DNA of 64,000 nucleotides from Incurvaria masculella. Taxonomy: Eukaryota > Arthropoda > Insecta > Lepidoptera > Incurvariidae. Positions 1-11,828 of this stretch are shown piece after piece. The stretch is from NCBI GenBank assembly GCA_946894095.1, contig OX335642.1, positions 28,717,021 to 28,781,020 of the forward strand. Direction: 5' to 3'. Position numbers and translations under genes: made by a program. Numbering within the stretch: the first letter of the stretch is position 1; the number at the start of each line of letters is the position of its first letter. The notes beneath the pieces were generated by a model, which was given only the letters and a program-made list of their open reading frames with translations, was not told the origin of the DNA and ran no database searches.

Positions 1-1364
1 AAAAATGAAACATCCGCGGGGCCTTCTAAACTCAAGGCCAAAATACAAACTACGTTTTGACTTGTGGTGACGGAAAACATTACATAAGAAAAGGGTTTAA
101 AAAAAAACTGGTGTCCCCTCCGCTTAAGGTTCGCGGGGCAACAAGGGCGTTTGGCACTCGCCAAAACGGTCAACCATATAATAAAATGAAAACACTTTAT
201 TCCAAAAAAAATAAATTGAAATGCAGAGCGCGTTGGGAGATCGGGTCGGAAATACGTTCTTAACTTCGCATAGATGCACGCATAATAAACTATAAAATAA
301 AAAAAAAATTAAAAAAGGTGATCCCCAACGAATGAAGGTTGAGTGATCGGGCTGTGAAAGTCTTGAAACGCACGAGGTGCATGCGCAAGGTAAGTGAGAG
401 GAAACAGTATGGACATCAAAAGTTCAAGAAAAAAAATGGTCCCCAACGAATGAAGGTTGGGTGATCAGGGCCGTGGAACTACGCGCCCGCGCGACCGCTC
501 CGCGTCGCGACAATTAGATGGAGCGAGGGAAAGAAAAAAAAAAAGCGTGGGTAGCAAAGAAAAAACAACTCGTAAAAATTCCTACGGCACACGCGCCGTC
601 TGAACTAAATTAAAACAAAACGGAATCATACTGGGTAACAGGCGGGATCTACCGAGCGCTAACCAAAACAGAACGAAAAAAAAAACGTGAGACCGTATCT
701 AGTTCAGTAGGAGGGAGCGTGTTAGGCGAGTTTAAGTGAACGCGAAATACCAACGGGGAATCGAAAGTTTTAGATTATCGATGCGAAATTAGAATCTGTC
801 GTCTCAAAGTGAGCGCAGTAAAGACATCGCTCGCGCTGTGTCGCGCGGCCATGTTGTGTAGTGAAATCTAAGTTCAATGTGAAGTTATCAAGGGCAGCTA
901 AACATGGAATGAATTTATGTTTTTCAGCTGAAGGCGAAACGTAAGTACTGTGTGAAGTGAGTGGGGCGTAAACAGGATCTACTCGTTCGGTGGTCGAATC
1001 AACTTCGAAACATGGTTTCAAGGTTAGGTCGATCGCTGAATCGAACGCGTTATCGTCTCAACCAATGCGATAGCTCACTAGCACACAACAATCACACGTA
1101 AAAATGTTACAGCAAACAATTAATGAGAAAAAAAAATGGAGGGCTCAACAGAAACCTGGCTTTTTACAAATTAAATATTCTTTTTCCCTCCCAGGCAGTA
1201 CATAGCTCGGTTTGGAGTGGGGCGCAAAATAGAAACAGGATTCCTAGTCCTGCTCGTCCCCGAACCAGTGGATGCCAGTGTGACGTTCGACCGGAACCCT
1301 CGCTTTTGCGGCGGCTCCGTCCGCGTCATCACGCGCCACCACTCCAAATTAAATGTAGAATAGG
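1..1364. other. Unassigned AT-rich flank with a short direct repeat
   Basis: No gene or known element was recognised. Two copies of a block of about 40 bp lie at 317-358 and 437-480, both containing CCCCAACGAATGAAGGTTG followed by GTGATC and about 120 bp apart. The stretch contains many short A-runs and two GC-rich patches (about 481-515 and 1255-1340). Open frames here are short and resemble no known protein. It is the flank into which the LINE at 1365 inserted, or possibly part of a larger unrecognised element. Confidence 0.4.
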
Positions 1365-4300
1365 TTTTTTTTTTTTTTTTTTTATATGTTAAGCGCGGCA
1401 TATGGCGTACGCCAGGACATCCTAAGGTGCCCGACGACGCCCATGGGATTTCGAATTTACAGGGGGGCTGCGAAAACCATGCCGGCCGGCCAGGTGCTTC
1501 TTCACACCATGTTTGAAGGACCCCAGGTTGTACTTTGGGGGAAATACATCGGAAGGGAGTTCATTCCATAGTTTTCCGACCCTATAGATGAAGGATCTAG
1601 AAGATCGGTGGGTTCTTATTTTTGGAATGTCGACTGTGAATGTGTGCATTTTCTCCCTGTTCCGCGTTGACCGAAGGTAGAAAGGGGACGGAGGAACAGC
1701 GTTATGCAGCTCCGACGAGCATTCTCCGTGGTAAAGACGATAGAAGACAGAGAGAGACCCTACATCCCTTCTGAGTTGGAGGGTCTCCAAATTTAGGGAT
1801 ACCTCGGGGTCGTCGACTAGACGCACGGCCCGACGCTGTATCCAGAGAGCCAAGCAGGTGTTTAGCTGAGCCGTCCCACAAATGCGAACAGTACTCCACG
1901 CAAGACCTTATCTGCGCCTTGTAAAGAAGCAGTTTTTGGTCAGGCGTGAAGTACTGACGCACCCTGTTGAGGACTCCCAGCTTTTTTGAGGCGAGCTTGG
2001 CTTTATCCTCGATATGGCGTCCGAAATTAAGGTCATGCGTCAGGTCGACCCCAAGAATGCCTATGTGGTCGTCAATATGCAGAGTTGTTCCCTGAAAGGT
2101 CGGAGCTACGCTGAACGGAGTACGCTTCGCACTGAATACGCACGCCTGTGTTTTGCTCGCGTTAAACTCAACGAGGTTCTGGAGACCCCACTCGGAAACT
2201 TTTTCCAGGGTCTCTTCGAGTCTAACAACGAGACGCCGCCTATTTTCTTCCACTTCAGCCCGGCTAGCGGTCTGGTGACTGGCGTACCTGGCTAGCACTG
2301 TGCTGTCGTCTGCGTAGCAATCAATGTCCCCCAAGTTGAGCATATCATTAATTTGCAGCAGAAAAAGAGTTGGGGACAGCACAGAGCCCTGCGGCACACC
2401 GGCATTCACAGACATGGCTTTGGAACAGCAACCGTCAATCAAGACTTTTATGCTGCGGCCATGCAGGAAGTCGGCGATCCAGTCACACAGCTCGGGTGGA
2501 AGGCCATAAGAGGGCAGCTTGGAAATCAGTGCCTTGTGCCAGACCCGGTCAAATGCTTTCGCAATATCCAGGCCGATAGCCATACCTTCGCCATGATTTT
2601 CGAGCGCATCACCCATCTCATGTGAGACGTATACTAGGAGATCCCCAGCAGATCGATTCGGACGGAAGCCGTATTGATGATCGCTGAGAAGATCATTGCT
2701 CTCTAGATACTTCATCAACTGAGAGTTAATGATGCGCTCCATCACTTTGCAGAGAAGAGAGGTAATGGCAATGGGTCGGTAGTTGGCCGGGTCTGATCGA
2801 TCGCCTTTTTTAGGCACGGGCTGAACGTTAGCCGATTTCCAAGCAGCTGGCACACATCCAGTGGAATACGATAGGCGGTAAAGGCGGGTTAGGACAGGGG
2901 CTAGTTCTGGAGCACATTTCTTCAACACCAATGCAGGAATACCATCAGGGCCACTCGCTTTCCTGGAGTCTAGGGCCGAAAGCTCACGCCGTACGGCTCT
3001 CTGGCGGAATTGAACGCTTGGCATAGAGAATTCGCACCCAGGAACAGCAGGCGGAATGGAGCCGCCATCATCCAGGCGAGAGTTCGCCGCAAAGATGCCC
3101 GCGAGAAGGTCGGCCTTCTCTTTGGCGGAATAAGCGAGTGATCCGTCAGGCTGCTGCAATGGTGGAAGTGAGGAGCGGCAGAAATTTGCTTCGACAGATT
3201 TGGCAAGGGACCAGAATTGACGGCTCCCAGTAGGGTGGCTGATCAGCTTCTCGCCAATTCTGCCGATATGCTCGAACTTCGCTCTGGCAATTGTTCTCTT
3301 ACTGGATCTGGAGGCTAAGTTAAGGGCCTGTTTCAGTGCTTTTGTATCCGGGTCACGTCGTGTTCGCGCACGGAACCATGCACGGTGGGCCGCGTTCTTA
3401 CTAGAACAAGCGACTGCGCATTCCGCGTTGAACCATGGCTGGCTTTTACCACCGAGGGATTTGGTGGAGCAGGGAATAAAAAGTTCCATAGCTCCCTGGA
3501 TCACCTCGGAAACGGTATTCGCACAGCTCGACGGATCCATAGCGCTGAAACAGAATTGCCTCCAAGGGAAGGAGGAGAAGTGTTCTCGCATTCCGTCCCA
3601 ATCTGCCGACTCGTAATGCCACACCAGTCGCGTGCCGGCCGCACGTTTCTCAGTCTGGGTGTGTGGCACAGTTGACCTCACCAGGCAGTGGTCAGATGAC
3701 CCCAGGGGGGCAAGCACCGACACTTTGTACCCGGCGGGTTTGGTGGTCAGCAGAAGATCCAGTAAGGAGGACGCGTCACCTGCTCGATCTGGGATACGCG
3801 TATGTTGCGTCACCAATTGAGTCAGATTGTGCGCCAGAGCGAAGTTGCGCACAGCCCTACCAGCAAAGTCAGTCTTTTCGGAGCCTAGCCACAGCGCATG
3901 GTGCGCGTTAAAATCTCCCAGAAAGACCAACTCTGCTGAGGGGAACCTCGCCTGTGCGTCGTCTGCCGCTTTGCTCAGGTACTCCAGAAGTCGAGTAAGC
4001 TCCCTGTCCCCGTTATGCGGTCTGTACAAGCACGCGTACAGCCGCGTGTCCGTCCCCATGTCAACGTGGACCCAAAGTACGGAGTGTTCGGGGTCCTCCA
4101 TGCAATGAAGACGGCGACAGCAAATATCAGACCTGACGAACAGGCACACCCCGGCCTTTGGACGGAAAGATTCTTCCAAAGTAAAGCCAGGATAGTGCAG
4201 GTACGACGTGTCGGCAGGTCGTGATATTTGTGTCTCCGTAAGGAAGAGCATGGCCGGCTTCATCTGCTCCAGGTGCAGGTGCACGGCATTCAAATTGGTG

Positions 4301-5020
4301 TGCAGCCCCCGTATGTTCGCAAAATCTGCGCGAAAGGTGCCGGGGTTGTGCACCGCTGAATTAACGTTCTTCCTTTTTATTTGTGTTTTCATTGTTGGTG
4401 TTGGTGTGAGGTTGCACAGAGGACTAGTAACGCAGATTTGTGGTCAAAGCGCAACTCTGTGGCTTCGTCACTATCTGCCTGGGATGGTGAGTTGCCGACA
4501 CGATGGACGGAAGGGCCCCCGGTCCCCCCCGGAAGTGGCCGCCGGGACCCCGGCAGTCCGGTCACCAACCGGCACGACGGACCACTCCGAGATTATGCGC
4601 CGAGTGATGGTGCAGCCTTCTGTGATGGTTAGGCACAGACCGGGCCCTGAACTACTCGGCGGGCGGGCAGCGGGCACCCGTTTCACCGGGTCTCCCTGGC
4701 CATCGTGTCGATCACTTACTCCCAAGCAGTGATTAGGCTTTAGAGTCACTGGACCACTCCTCTTCGTCGCTAAGTCCCCCTTGCTACTGGGTCCTCGGGA
4801 TCCACGCCGGAACACAGCGAACTGCTTGGCGGCGTGACTTATCACCGAGTGTGGTGGCGTACCCAGTCGACCTTGCGGTCTACCACACGCTGGATCCCTT
4901 AGTCGCCTCTTACGACATGCACGGGAAGACATGCAGTGGGCCCATTTGTATTCTTTTAACGTGCCGGTACCCACACGGCACACAGGTGTACCCTTAGGGG
5001 GTAGCCGAGCCAAGTACTAC
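1365..5020 (-). mobile_element. Non-LTR retrotransposon (LINE), nearly full length
   Basis: Read on the - strand, the element starts near 5020 with a GC-rich leader and carries a long endonuclease-reverse transcriptase ORF (4392 to 1422, one frameshift). It ends in a 19-nt A tail (T-run at 1365-1383). The leader contains TCGTAAGAGGCGACTAAGGG (about 4900-4920), a string recurring near 14942. The 5-prime limit is a guess because no target-site duplication was found. Pieces of the same family occur at 26455-26496, 34891-35012 and 45565-45800. The APE endonuclease plus RT layout places it in the Jockey/CR1-like group; the clade was not resolved. Confidence 0.85.
1422..4392 (-). pseudogene. LINE ORF2: AP-endonuclease and reverse transcriptase, frameshifted near its C-terminus
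   Basis: This is the replication protein of the LINE, which nicks target DNA and copies the element RNA into it. From ATG at 4392 one frame runs 896 codons to 1702. The endonuclease domain shows LTET near residue 51, GDFNAHH at 159-165 and SDH at 233-235. The RT domain shows GPDGIP, the FRPNRSAGD block, LDIAKAFDRVW, GVPQGSVLSPTLF and the catalytic YADD at 693-696 (plus-strand 2305-2316). Close to 1830 the family-like sequence moves to another frame, reading IQRRAVRLVDD and continuing to a stop at 1422. An indel therefore separates the RT from its C-terminal region in this copy. Everything upstream is open, so damage looks recent. The leader frame at 4471-5013 is open but not recognisably ORF1. 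Confidence 0.85.
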
Positions 5021-5030
5021 CAGGAACGGG

Positions 5031-5760
5031 GAAAAAGAATACGACCAATTTTAGTGAGAATAAAGGTGGACGTTTATTACAAAGAAAAATAAACAAAATG
5101 CTCTAGCGGTAAGTAAGTGGTTTGCAGTTAGAAAGTCCGTCGTTGAGGCCTCCGTTAAGGGTAGAAAAACTTGGTGGTTGGTTCACTCAGTGGTGGACCA
5201 CGTCGGTGCGCAGCATGGTGGGTGCACGCGCGTGCGGTGCGGCGCGCGGGGCGTCGGCTCAGAGCAGCGGCGCCGGCGTGTCGGCCGCGTCGTCAACGCC
5301 GGCCGACGGCGTGGCGGCGTGGCTCAGCGCTGCTCGGCGCGGGGCGCATCGGCGCGGCTGCGCGGATGGCCGGCCAGCGTGCTCGGCTACCTCGCCGCGT
5401 CGCTGTCGGCGACGGCGACCCATCGGCGAGTCGTGCCTCGGGTGAACGGAAGACATAACTGGGGCCCACTTGGTGAGCCCCGCAGAAACCGCTGAAGTCA
5501 ATTTCGAAACACTTAGACGGGCGCTCACAATAAATGAGGCGTGGGCGCCGTAAAATGGTTACAGGGTGCTTGAGGAGCTAAAATAAAGCCAGGTCAATAG
5601 CGACCAAGGAGGAAATGAGTTTAATTAAATGAACAGGGCTGTGAGCAATCGCTAAAAGGTATTAAATTGAAGTTGGGTTACCGGTAGGTGGACCGCGGTT
5701 TGTAGAGGTGCGCTCTTTGCGAAGGCTGCTGGTAAAGTGGGCGACCCAAAATGGTCGCCG
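5031..5760. other. CpG-dense unassigned block
   Basis: The stretch 5200-5440 is far richer in G, C and CpG than its surroundings and is open in several frames, as expected from base composition. None of the translations is recognisable. It lies between the 5-prime end of the LINE and the Poxn relic. It could be part of the LINE leader, a host CpG-rich promoter or exon, or an unrecognised repeat; the sequence does not decide. The reverse complement of 5051-5076 reads like an ordinary AT-rich spacer. Confidence 0.3.
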
Positions 5761-5910
5761 CACTACGAAATTATCATTTTCGTTTCTCTTTTTTTCTGAG
5801 GGTAAGGAAGATTTTAGTTAGGTAAAACCACGGAGGGAGCAAGGCGATTGGATTAGCCTTGGCCAAGGAGCTATGAACACTGTAGTGGCTTACCAAAAAT
5901 CCACTACGTG

Positions 5911-6100
5911 ACAGCAGCAAGACCAAGGTAGCCTTGTCTGTCGCTTGTAAGCTGCTCACGACATGGTAGACGCTCGTCTCGCACTACTGGGTCTCCAAGA
6001 TCCTCACCCGCTTCGACGAGACCGGCTCCATCGGCGGCAGCAAGACCAAGGTATCCTTGTCTATCGCTTGTTAGCTGCTCACCAACGTAGTGCACGACAT
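5911..6100 (+). repeat. Tandem duplication of the Poxn exon end, donor and intron start
   Basis: AGCAAGACCAAG, a GTA donor, CCTTGTCT, TCGCTTGT and AGCTGCTCA occur at 5912-5958 and again at 6035-6081, with three or four differences and an offset of 123 bp. Each copy is followed by ACGACATGG. The duplicated unit therefore joins coding sequence for SKTK to the first intron bases. Confidence 0.75.
5973..6050 (+). pseudogene. Poxn: Fragment of the Poxn paired domain (end of PAI half-domain) with a splice donor
   Basis: Twenty-six codons read LVSHYWVSKILTRFDETGSI then GGSKTK, followed at once by GTATCC. Family knowledge: the Pox-neuro paired domain has LLVSHGCVSKILTRFYETGS, then IRPGSIGGSKTK, with an intron exactly after the final K. 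The next exon at 31863 starts in phase 0 with [10 protein letters not shown], so the junction fits. Differences are GC to YW, Y to D, and loss of the five linker residues RPGSI; reading upstream meets a TAG in frame. The exon end and donor are duplicated (5912-5958 and 6035-6081). Either this is a damaged duplicate with the functional exon elsewhere, or an assembly error in the real exon. I favour a relic. Confidence 0.7.
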
Positions 6101-9100
6101 GGTTGACTTATTATTCATATTATATATATTTCAGAAAAAAACTTTAAAGAAACAAATGAGGACACAATACAAATGTTTGCAGTTTCATGACTGTTTTTTA
6201 TGAAACAATATGTGAAATAAATATTGGCGCTATCGAAATGAAATAACGATGGTCGAAGAGGCAATGAAACCATTGAGTTCAGTGTGGCCGTACAATCCTC
6301 CTGGTCCCTGGACTAAAATAACTAATATGTTTGGTATTAGCCGATAATATGTATTTTATACACAATTGATATCAGTCGTATAGTTTTTATTTTGTCTCTA
6401 TAATTCCTTCCAACTCATAGCGAATATGCCTTAAATTTTCGGAAATCTAGGAGCCCGTTTCGTGATCTCGGAATAGTCTCTAATGGCCCATGACGTTGTA
6501 AACATCGCGTTTTATTCTATCTATTCAGATTCGTTGATTAAGAGTTAATTATAAGCATTGATACGACCGCTATAAAGATTTCGGTGCTCTCAAAGGAAGC
6601 GGTTGCTTCGGTTGGGTTACACACGATCGGTCGACATTGCTACTTTCATAGTCGACCGGTATTTTATTTTGTCACATCATCGCGCTCATTAAATCGAAAA
6701 AACATGTTTAATTTCAAGAGAATAGGATGAATATCGAATATTTTCAGTGGAGGATTCTATAAATGTAGGATATATTATGTAGATGGCACCACAGTCGCTC
6801 GTCGCTTATGCAGCTATAACTTAAAAATATATAAATATACAAACTATTACTGTATTGGCGATCACACAGGGATCATCCATTAATTACGTGAGTTGCTTTT
6901 GGCGATTTTCCACCCCTCACCTCCCCCTGGGTATCATTTGGCTCGACCCGCTCCCACCTCGCTAATCTCAAGTGAGATTTTTCAACATGGGTATTTTTAG
7001 TGAAAATACGTTAGTCTGTACTTGATCGCGTTGGATTTATTCAAACAATTCATTCATCACATAAGGATATTTACTTTGTTCTATGTTCTCACAGAAACGT
7101 ATTTTAAGTGTTTTTTTTTAAGTTTTCTCGCAATTTTACGCTTGCGAAAAAATAAATTGTAATATACGGCAATTAAAAATATTTCGTGTTGTCCATATAG
7201 TTCAATGTAGCCGTGGTCCTGGCATGATGGTGGGTGCGGAATTAGCCATCCACGTCCATGATCCATAAAAAATAATTATGACGGGAATATGAAATTATTT
7301 TGTTGCCCCTTTTTTTCTGTAACCTGTAGTTTGAATAAATACCAAACAACCAACGATTCATCATTATTGTATCGACTTTTGAAAATTCGACATACGGCCC
7401 GTAAGCCACAATAAAATGATTTTGGTGGTTTGAGAAGTATTTTGTACGAATCAATTAGGCAGTCCACCCTGCCCACTGTAATATTGTTGTAATATCCGAG
7501 AACAAATTGATGCTTTACAACCATGCCTAATGTGAAAGGTCACACGGACTGTGATCATATTCGTATACCCGTACTTACTATCATTAATCTAAGGTTATTC
7601 AACGACATTCATTGTAATCAGATTTCGTCTGGTTTTTGGTCTGGATATTTGTTTAACATTAACATTAGTTACTGGATAGGATATGAAATTATATTTGTAT
7701 TATTTAACATCAAACTAACACTACTGGAGGGGTTGATTTGCACACGATATTGTTTTCGATGATAAACGAATTTTATCCTGATTGTTTTCACGATAATATT
7801 CTATCTCATGGTTGAAAATTCAGTGTTTAAAAATTCTATACCATTAGAATTCCCAATATACGTAATTTATGACTAATATACCTATTTAATGCAGGTAACC
7901 TAAAATATGGTTTCCAAAAGTAATCTGAGAATCTACAGGTTTTATCATAGTCTACAAAAATCTACCAAAGCAGCAACCTAATCGGTTATACTTATTATTT
8001 TGATTGTAGAAAGACTGGCCTCTTTTGGTGTCCCGATTCATTAGGGACCTGATTTGTTATAATTATTATTTTGATTGTAATCTGATGGAAGGTTGGCCTC
8101 CTTTGGTGTCCCAATTCATTAGGTCTGTGGAAATGAAATCCGATGTCAGACCGGACCGGAAAATCAGTAACAACAATTATTGTTTGTAGCATCATCGAAA
8201 ATTAAACAATATATTTCCTATCACAACGAGCAATCTGAACAGACCTTAACAATGTGACTAATCGTTGCTTATAGCAACCCGATACGTCATGGCTCCGCCC
8301 CCAATGGGTCTTTATTGAAGTTCGTCTCGGTGAATAAAGTATACAAGAAAAAAACTTAGGCCTAGACTAGAAAATTCATTTCTCTGAATATTATTTTTTA
8401 AAAATATTCTATTATGATCTAGAGAGTTACGAAAGAAGAAAAATATTACTCGTATGCAGATTAGTTTTATTTTGCATCAACTGTATTTTCTTGGCATAAT
8501 GGCTTATTAGTTATTAACAATTCGTTCAAGAACCACTGAATTAATGCGGGTATAAACGTGTTCCATCATTCCCGTAATCTGGGTTCTTCGCTACGTGGTT
8601 TTATATCATATAATTATTTCTTATTTCTTTACGGTCTGCAATTATGACCGTCGACCAGTCAGACTGAGCCGTCAACACGATGTCTGGTGTAGACCATGTT
8701 TTTGGATGCTGAGTTCCAGTAGTCAGTTGCCATCGATGTCTCGGCCTCATGTCATCGGTACTCAAGTCCTCATTTCAATCCTAAATTTCCGACGCATCAA
8801 CTTCGACATTTCTATGTCCCGTTTTAAAAACAAAAAGTTAGAATAACAGCTCGCATTTAGTCCTCATGCTACCTAAACTATATTTAATACAGTTCACCTG
8901 GAGAGGTAATTAACCATGATAACGCCCCAGTATTGTTACTCATTCAGAGACGGTTCGATTACTGCAGACTACTTACGAAGTAGTATCACAAGAAAATTCC
9001 CTGCAGTCAATTGAACGATGTCCCAAAATTCACGCAAGAAGTTTTTTTAATAGAACAAATAAGGTTGAAAAAAATGTTTTTTTATTTATTACAAAAAATT

Positions 9101-10540
9101 ATAATATAGGGTCATGTAAACTATTTAGCACATGTGGTAAATGGCCTCTGGTGTGTTGGCACATACGAACAGTTTTCTCAATAATTTCCATGACCGCATT
9201 GCGCATAGATTTTGGGAAATTGAAGCTATTAAAACATTATGCCCTTATAATGCTATAATTTAAAGACATTTCGAGTGTAATAATTTGGGTTATCCTCAAC
9301 ATAATATAATAATAACGTATGAACTATATTCCTTTTTGAGAATTACATCTAGTTAGATTTAGATAAAACTGGTACCTATTTAGGTAGGCCTCGTGTGAAC
9401 CAGGTAATCAAAGAAGGGGGCACACAGTTTTGTACCAAAGTGCCTTAAAAACATCAATGGGCGAAACTAATTTGATATTAGTCATCGGGTGACTACCTTG
9501 AAACCGAATATCTATGCCGGGAACCAGTTATGGCACCAGAATGATGTTTATATTTTTAAGTTCTCTAAAAAGTTTGGTTCTCTAAAATAAGTGTGTATTA
9601 TTTTAAAAAAGACAACGAATTAAGTTTGTGTAAATTCATGTTTATTTTCTACTACCCGAAACATTGGTTTTCTTGTTGGGTGCGTTGGCTAATGTGTAAG
9701 ACTTTGCTTTGTAGCGATACGCTCGCTTTGTAAATACACGTGTGTGCTCGACATTCGTTGCCTCCACCTATTCCTTTTCCATTGCGCTTTCATCAAATTA
9801 TCTCTAAATCCAATTCGCTCTACTGGGTTATGCACCCTCCAAGAAGGGTCAGAGGCTGGGGCGGACTCACATTTCGCTAAGAGGAGGTGCAGAAGCGAGG
9901 CTCTGCCCCTCCTCTATATGAGTAAAACGAGGAGGAAGAAAAAAAAGGTAATGCGAAATAAAATATATTTAAACTCAAAAGAAACCAAAAAAGTGCTCAT
10001 TCATCCGTCCTAAGCTATGAAAAAAGCGAAGGTTTTTTCGTATTCAACTTCTTGGGAAAAAAATTCTTTCGAAAATGGGGGGGGGGCGGGTATTTTTAAT
10101 TTATATTTCCATTTATTTAAACTTAGACTGGTAGTTAGACTATACTGAGTCATGTCGCAATTTGATTGATCCGCGGACTCAGGCAGTCGTGAAGTCACAG
10201 GAAATCCAAGATTTTATTTTTTTAAGAAATGCATTCTTCATCCATTGGCCAAGGCACAATTTTGCAAGGCGACTGCCATAAAAAAAAAGCGAAATCGTCT
10301 TCCAAGCCTTAACGTTTCGCTACCCCTAAGCTGTGTCAGATTTGAATATATATTTTTTTTATCAATTGAAATAGTAATTCTATGTCCTTATGGTTTGATT
10401 TTTTTAAATATCTGTATTTTTTATTAAAATAAAATCGAAATTGAACGTGAAAAAAGACAACTTTTTTCCAATGTTTATTAGCCAATATTTTACAAGCTAA
10501 AATGTATATTAAAAAAAAATCCTACAGACATACATTTCTA
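6101..10540. other. AT-rich non-coding stretch with SINE fragments
   Basis: No exon was recognised. Pieces of the SINE body occur at about 6245-6310 and 7185-7270 (+ orientation; the second has GTTCAATGTAGCCGTGG and AGCCATCCACGTCCATG). A direct repeat at 7995-8060 and 8060-8130 shares TTATTATTTTGATTGTA and TTGGTGTCCC.ATTCATTAGG. A block at about 10085-10190 containing CAATTTGATTGATCCGCGGA recurs at 13475-13560. The remainder shows nothing I can name. If the relic at 5973 is genuine, this lies in the Poxn first long intron. Confidence 0.4.
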
Positions 10541-10545
10541 CAATA

Positions 10546-11828
10546 TAGGTTGGGGAAAAAGTTTCTTCGCATTTTTTAAGAAAATTCAAAACATTTTTTA
10601 ATATGGTTTATTTACATTTAACTAAAGTATGTAGGTACCATTTTGTTCGATAACTTTTTGCCATCTTGTAGGTAGGGACATGATCCCATTGCTATAGAAA
10701 TATTGGGACTTCTGATCAATATACCGCGACAAGTGGTTTTGGCAGTCCTCTCGTGATGTTAACCTGACACTGCCTAAAGAATTCTGAAGAGACCTAAACA
10801 GGTGGAAATCTGAAGGTGCAAGGTCAGGACTATACGGCGGATGCATTAACACCTCCCAGCCAAACTCTCTTAGTTTTTGCTGAGTGGCTAAAGATGTGTG
10901 AGGTCTAGCGTTATCATGATGAAAAACCACACCCCTTCTGTTGATTAATTCCGGCCGCTTTCTCTCAACTTCTTGCTTTAATCTCATCAGTTGTTCGCAG
11001 TAGAGTTCAGAATCGATGGTCCTGCCTGGTGGTAACAGCTCATAATGAATAATGCCCTTCCAATCCCACCACACACACAGCATCACCTTGTTGCGAGTTA
11101 ACCCGGGTTTCGCCACAGTCTGTGAAGCTTGACCGGCCTTTGACCACGACCTTTTTCGCACGTTCTTGTCGTACGTGATCCACTTTTCATCACCAGTTAT
11201 CAGCTTCTTCAAAAATGGTTCGGTTTCATTACGTCGTAATAAAGAATCACAAATGAGTACACGGTTCATTAGGTTTCTTTCAGTGAGCTCGTGAGGTACC
11301 CAAATATCGAGCTTTTTTGTGTACCCAGTTTTTTTCAAATGCGCCAAAACTGTTTTGTGGTCAATTCCTAGTTCTTCAGCTACGTCGTAACTACTGATAT
11401 GCCGATCTTGCTCCACTTTTTCAAAAATGGCATCCATTTTATCCGTAATAGGGCGACCAGAGCGACGTGCATCTTTGACATCAAAATTTCCGGATTGAAA
11501 ACGCTTAAACCAAATTTGTGCTACTCTCACAGACACTGCACTAGGTCCATAAACATCGCAAATTTTTTTCGCGGCTTGCGTTGCATTTTTACCTTTTTTG
11601 TAGTAAAATTTTAAAATGTATCGAATTTCTTCATTAGATTCACTCATTTTGACAGTACGAAAAACAAATGAGAATCACACATTTTCCTAATTTGAATTTG
11701 GAATTATGTTCTTTAAAATTTAAACTTTCAATGATACCAAAACCAGCCAGATACAAATAGTATAGCCAAAGAGATTTTATAACAAGTTCATACATACTAT
11801 AATGCGAAAAGACTTTTTCCCCGACCTA
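10546..11828 (-). mobile_element. Mariner transposon, apparently complete
   Basis: Imperfect terminal inverted repeats of about 28 bp bound the element: TAGGTTGGGGAAAAAGTTTC on the left, and TAGGTCGGGGAAAAAGTCTT on the right when reverse-complemented; both continue to TTCGCATT. The left flank is TA, the duplicated target expected for this family, while the right flank reads TT, probably a later mutation. Total length is 1283 bp, usual for mariner, and a single uninterrupted transposase gene fills the inside. Confidence 0.92.
10622..11647 (-). CDS. Mariner transposase, intact
   Basis: This 341-residue enzyme cuts and pastes its own element by binding the terminal repeats and catalysing strand transfer. 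The N-terminal part (about 1-110) holds the paired-like helix-turn-helix region with SGRP at 63-66. The linker motif WVPHEL is at 116-121. The catalytic triad is D153 (TGDEKW), D245 (HHDNARPH) and D280 (YSPDLAPSD), with 34 residues between the last two, the DD34D signature of mariner. Length and all three acidic residues match an active enzyme, and no stop or frameshift interrupts it. It resembles the cecropia-type mariners (as in human Hsmar1) more than Himar1, judged from memory. Activity is not proven. Confidence 0.93.
   Translation of the reverse strand: MSESNEEIRYILKFYYKKGKNATQAAKKICDVYGPSAVSVRVAQIWFKRFQSGNFDVKDARRSGRPITDKMDAIFEKVEQDRHISSYDVAEELGIDHKTVLAHLKKTGYTKKLDIWVPHELTERNLMNRVLICDSLLRRNETEPFLKKLITGDEKWITYDKNVRKRSWSKAGQASQTVAKPGLTRNKVMLCVWWDWKGIIHYELLPPGRTIDSELYCEQLMRLKQEVERKRPELINRRGVVFHHDNARPHTSLATQQKLREFGWEVLMHPPYSPDLAPSDFHLFRSLQNSLGSVRLTSREDCQNHLSRYIDQKSQYFYSNGIMSLPTRWQKVIEQNGTYIL

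Noticed and set aside
4208..4732. 174-codon + frame
   Set aside because: It is antisense to the first LINE; all recognisable motifs are on the other strand.
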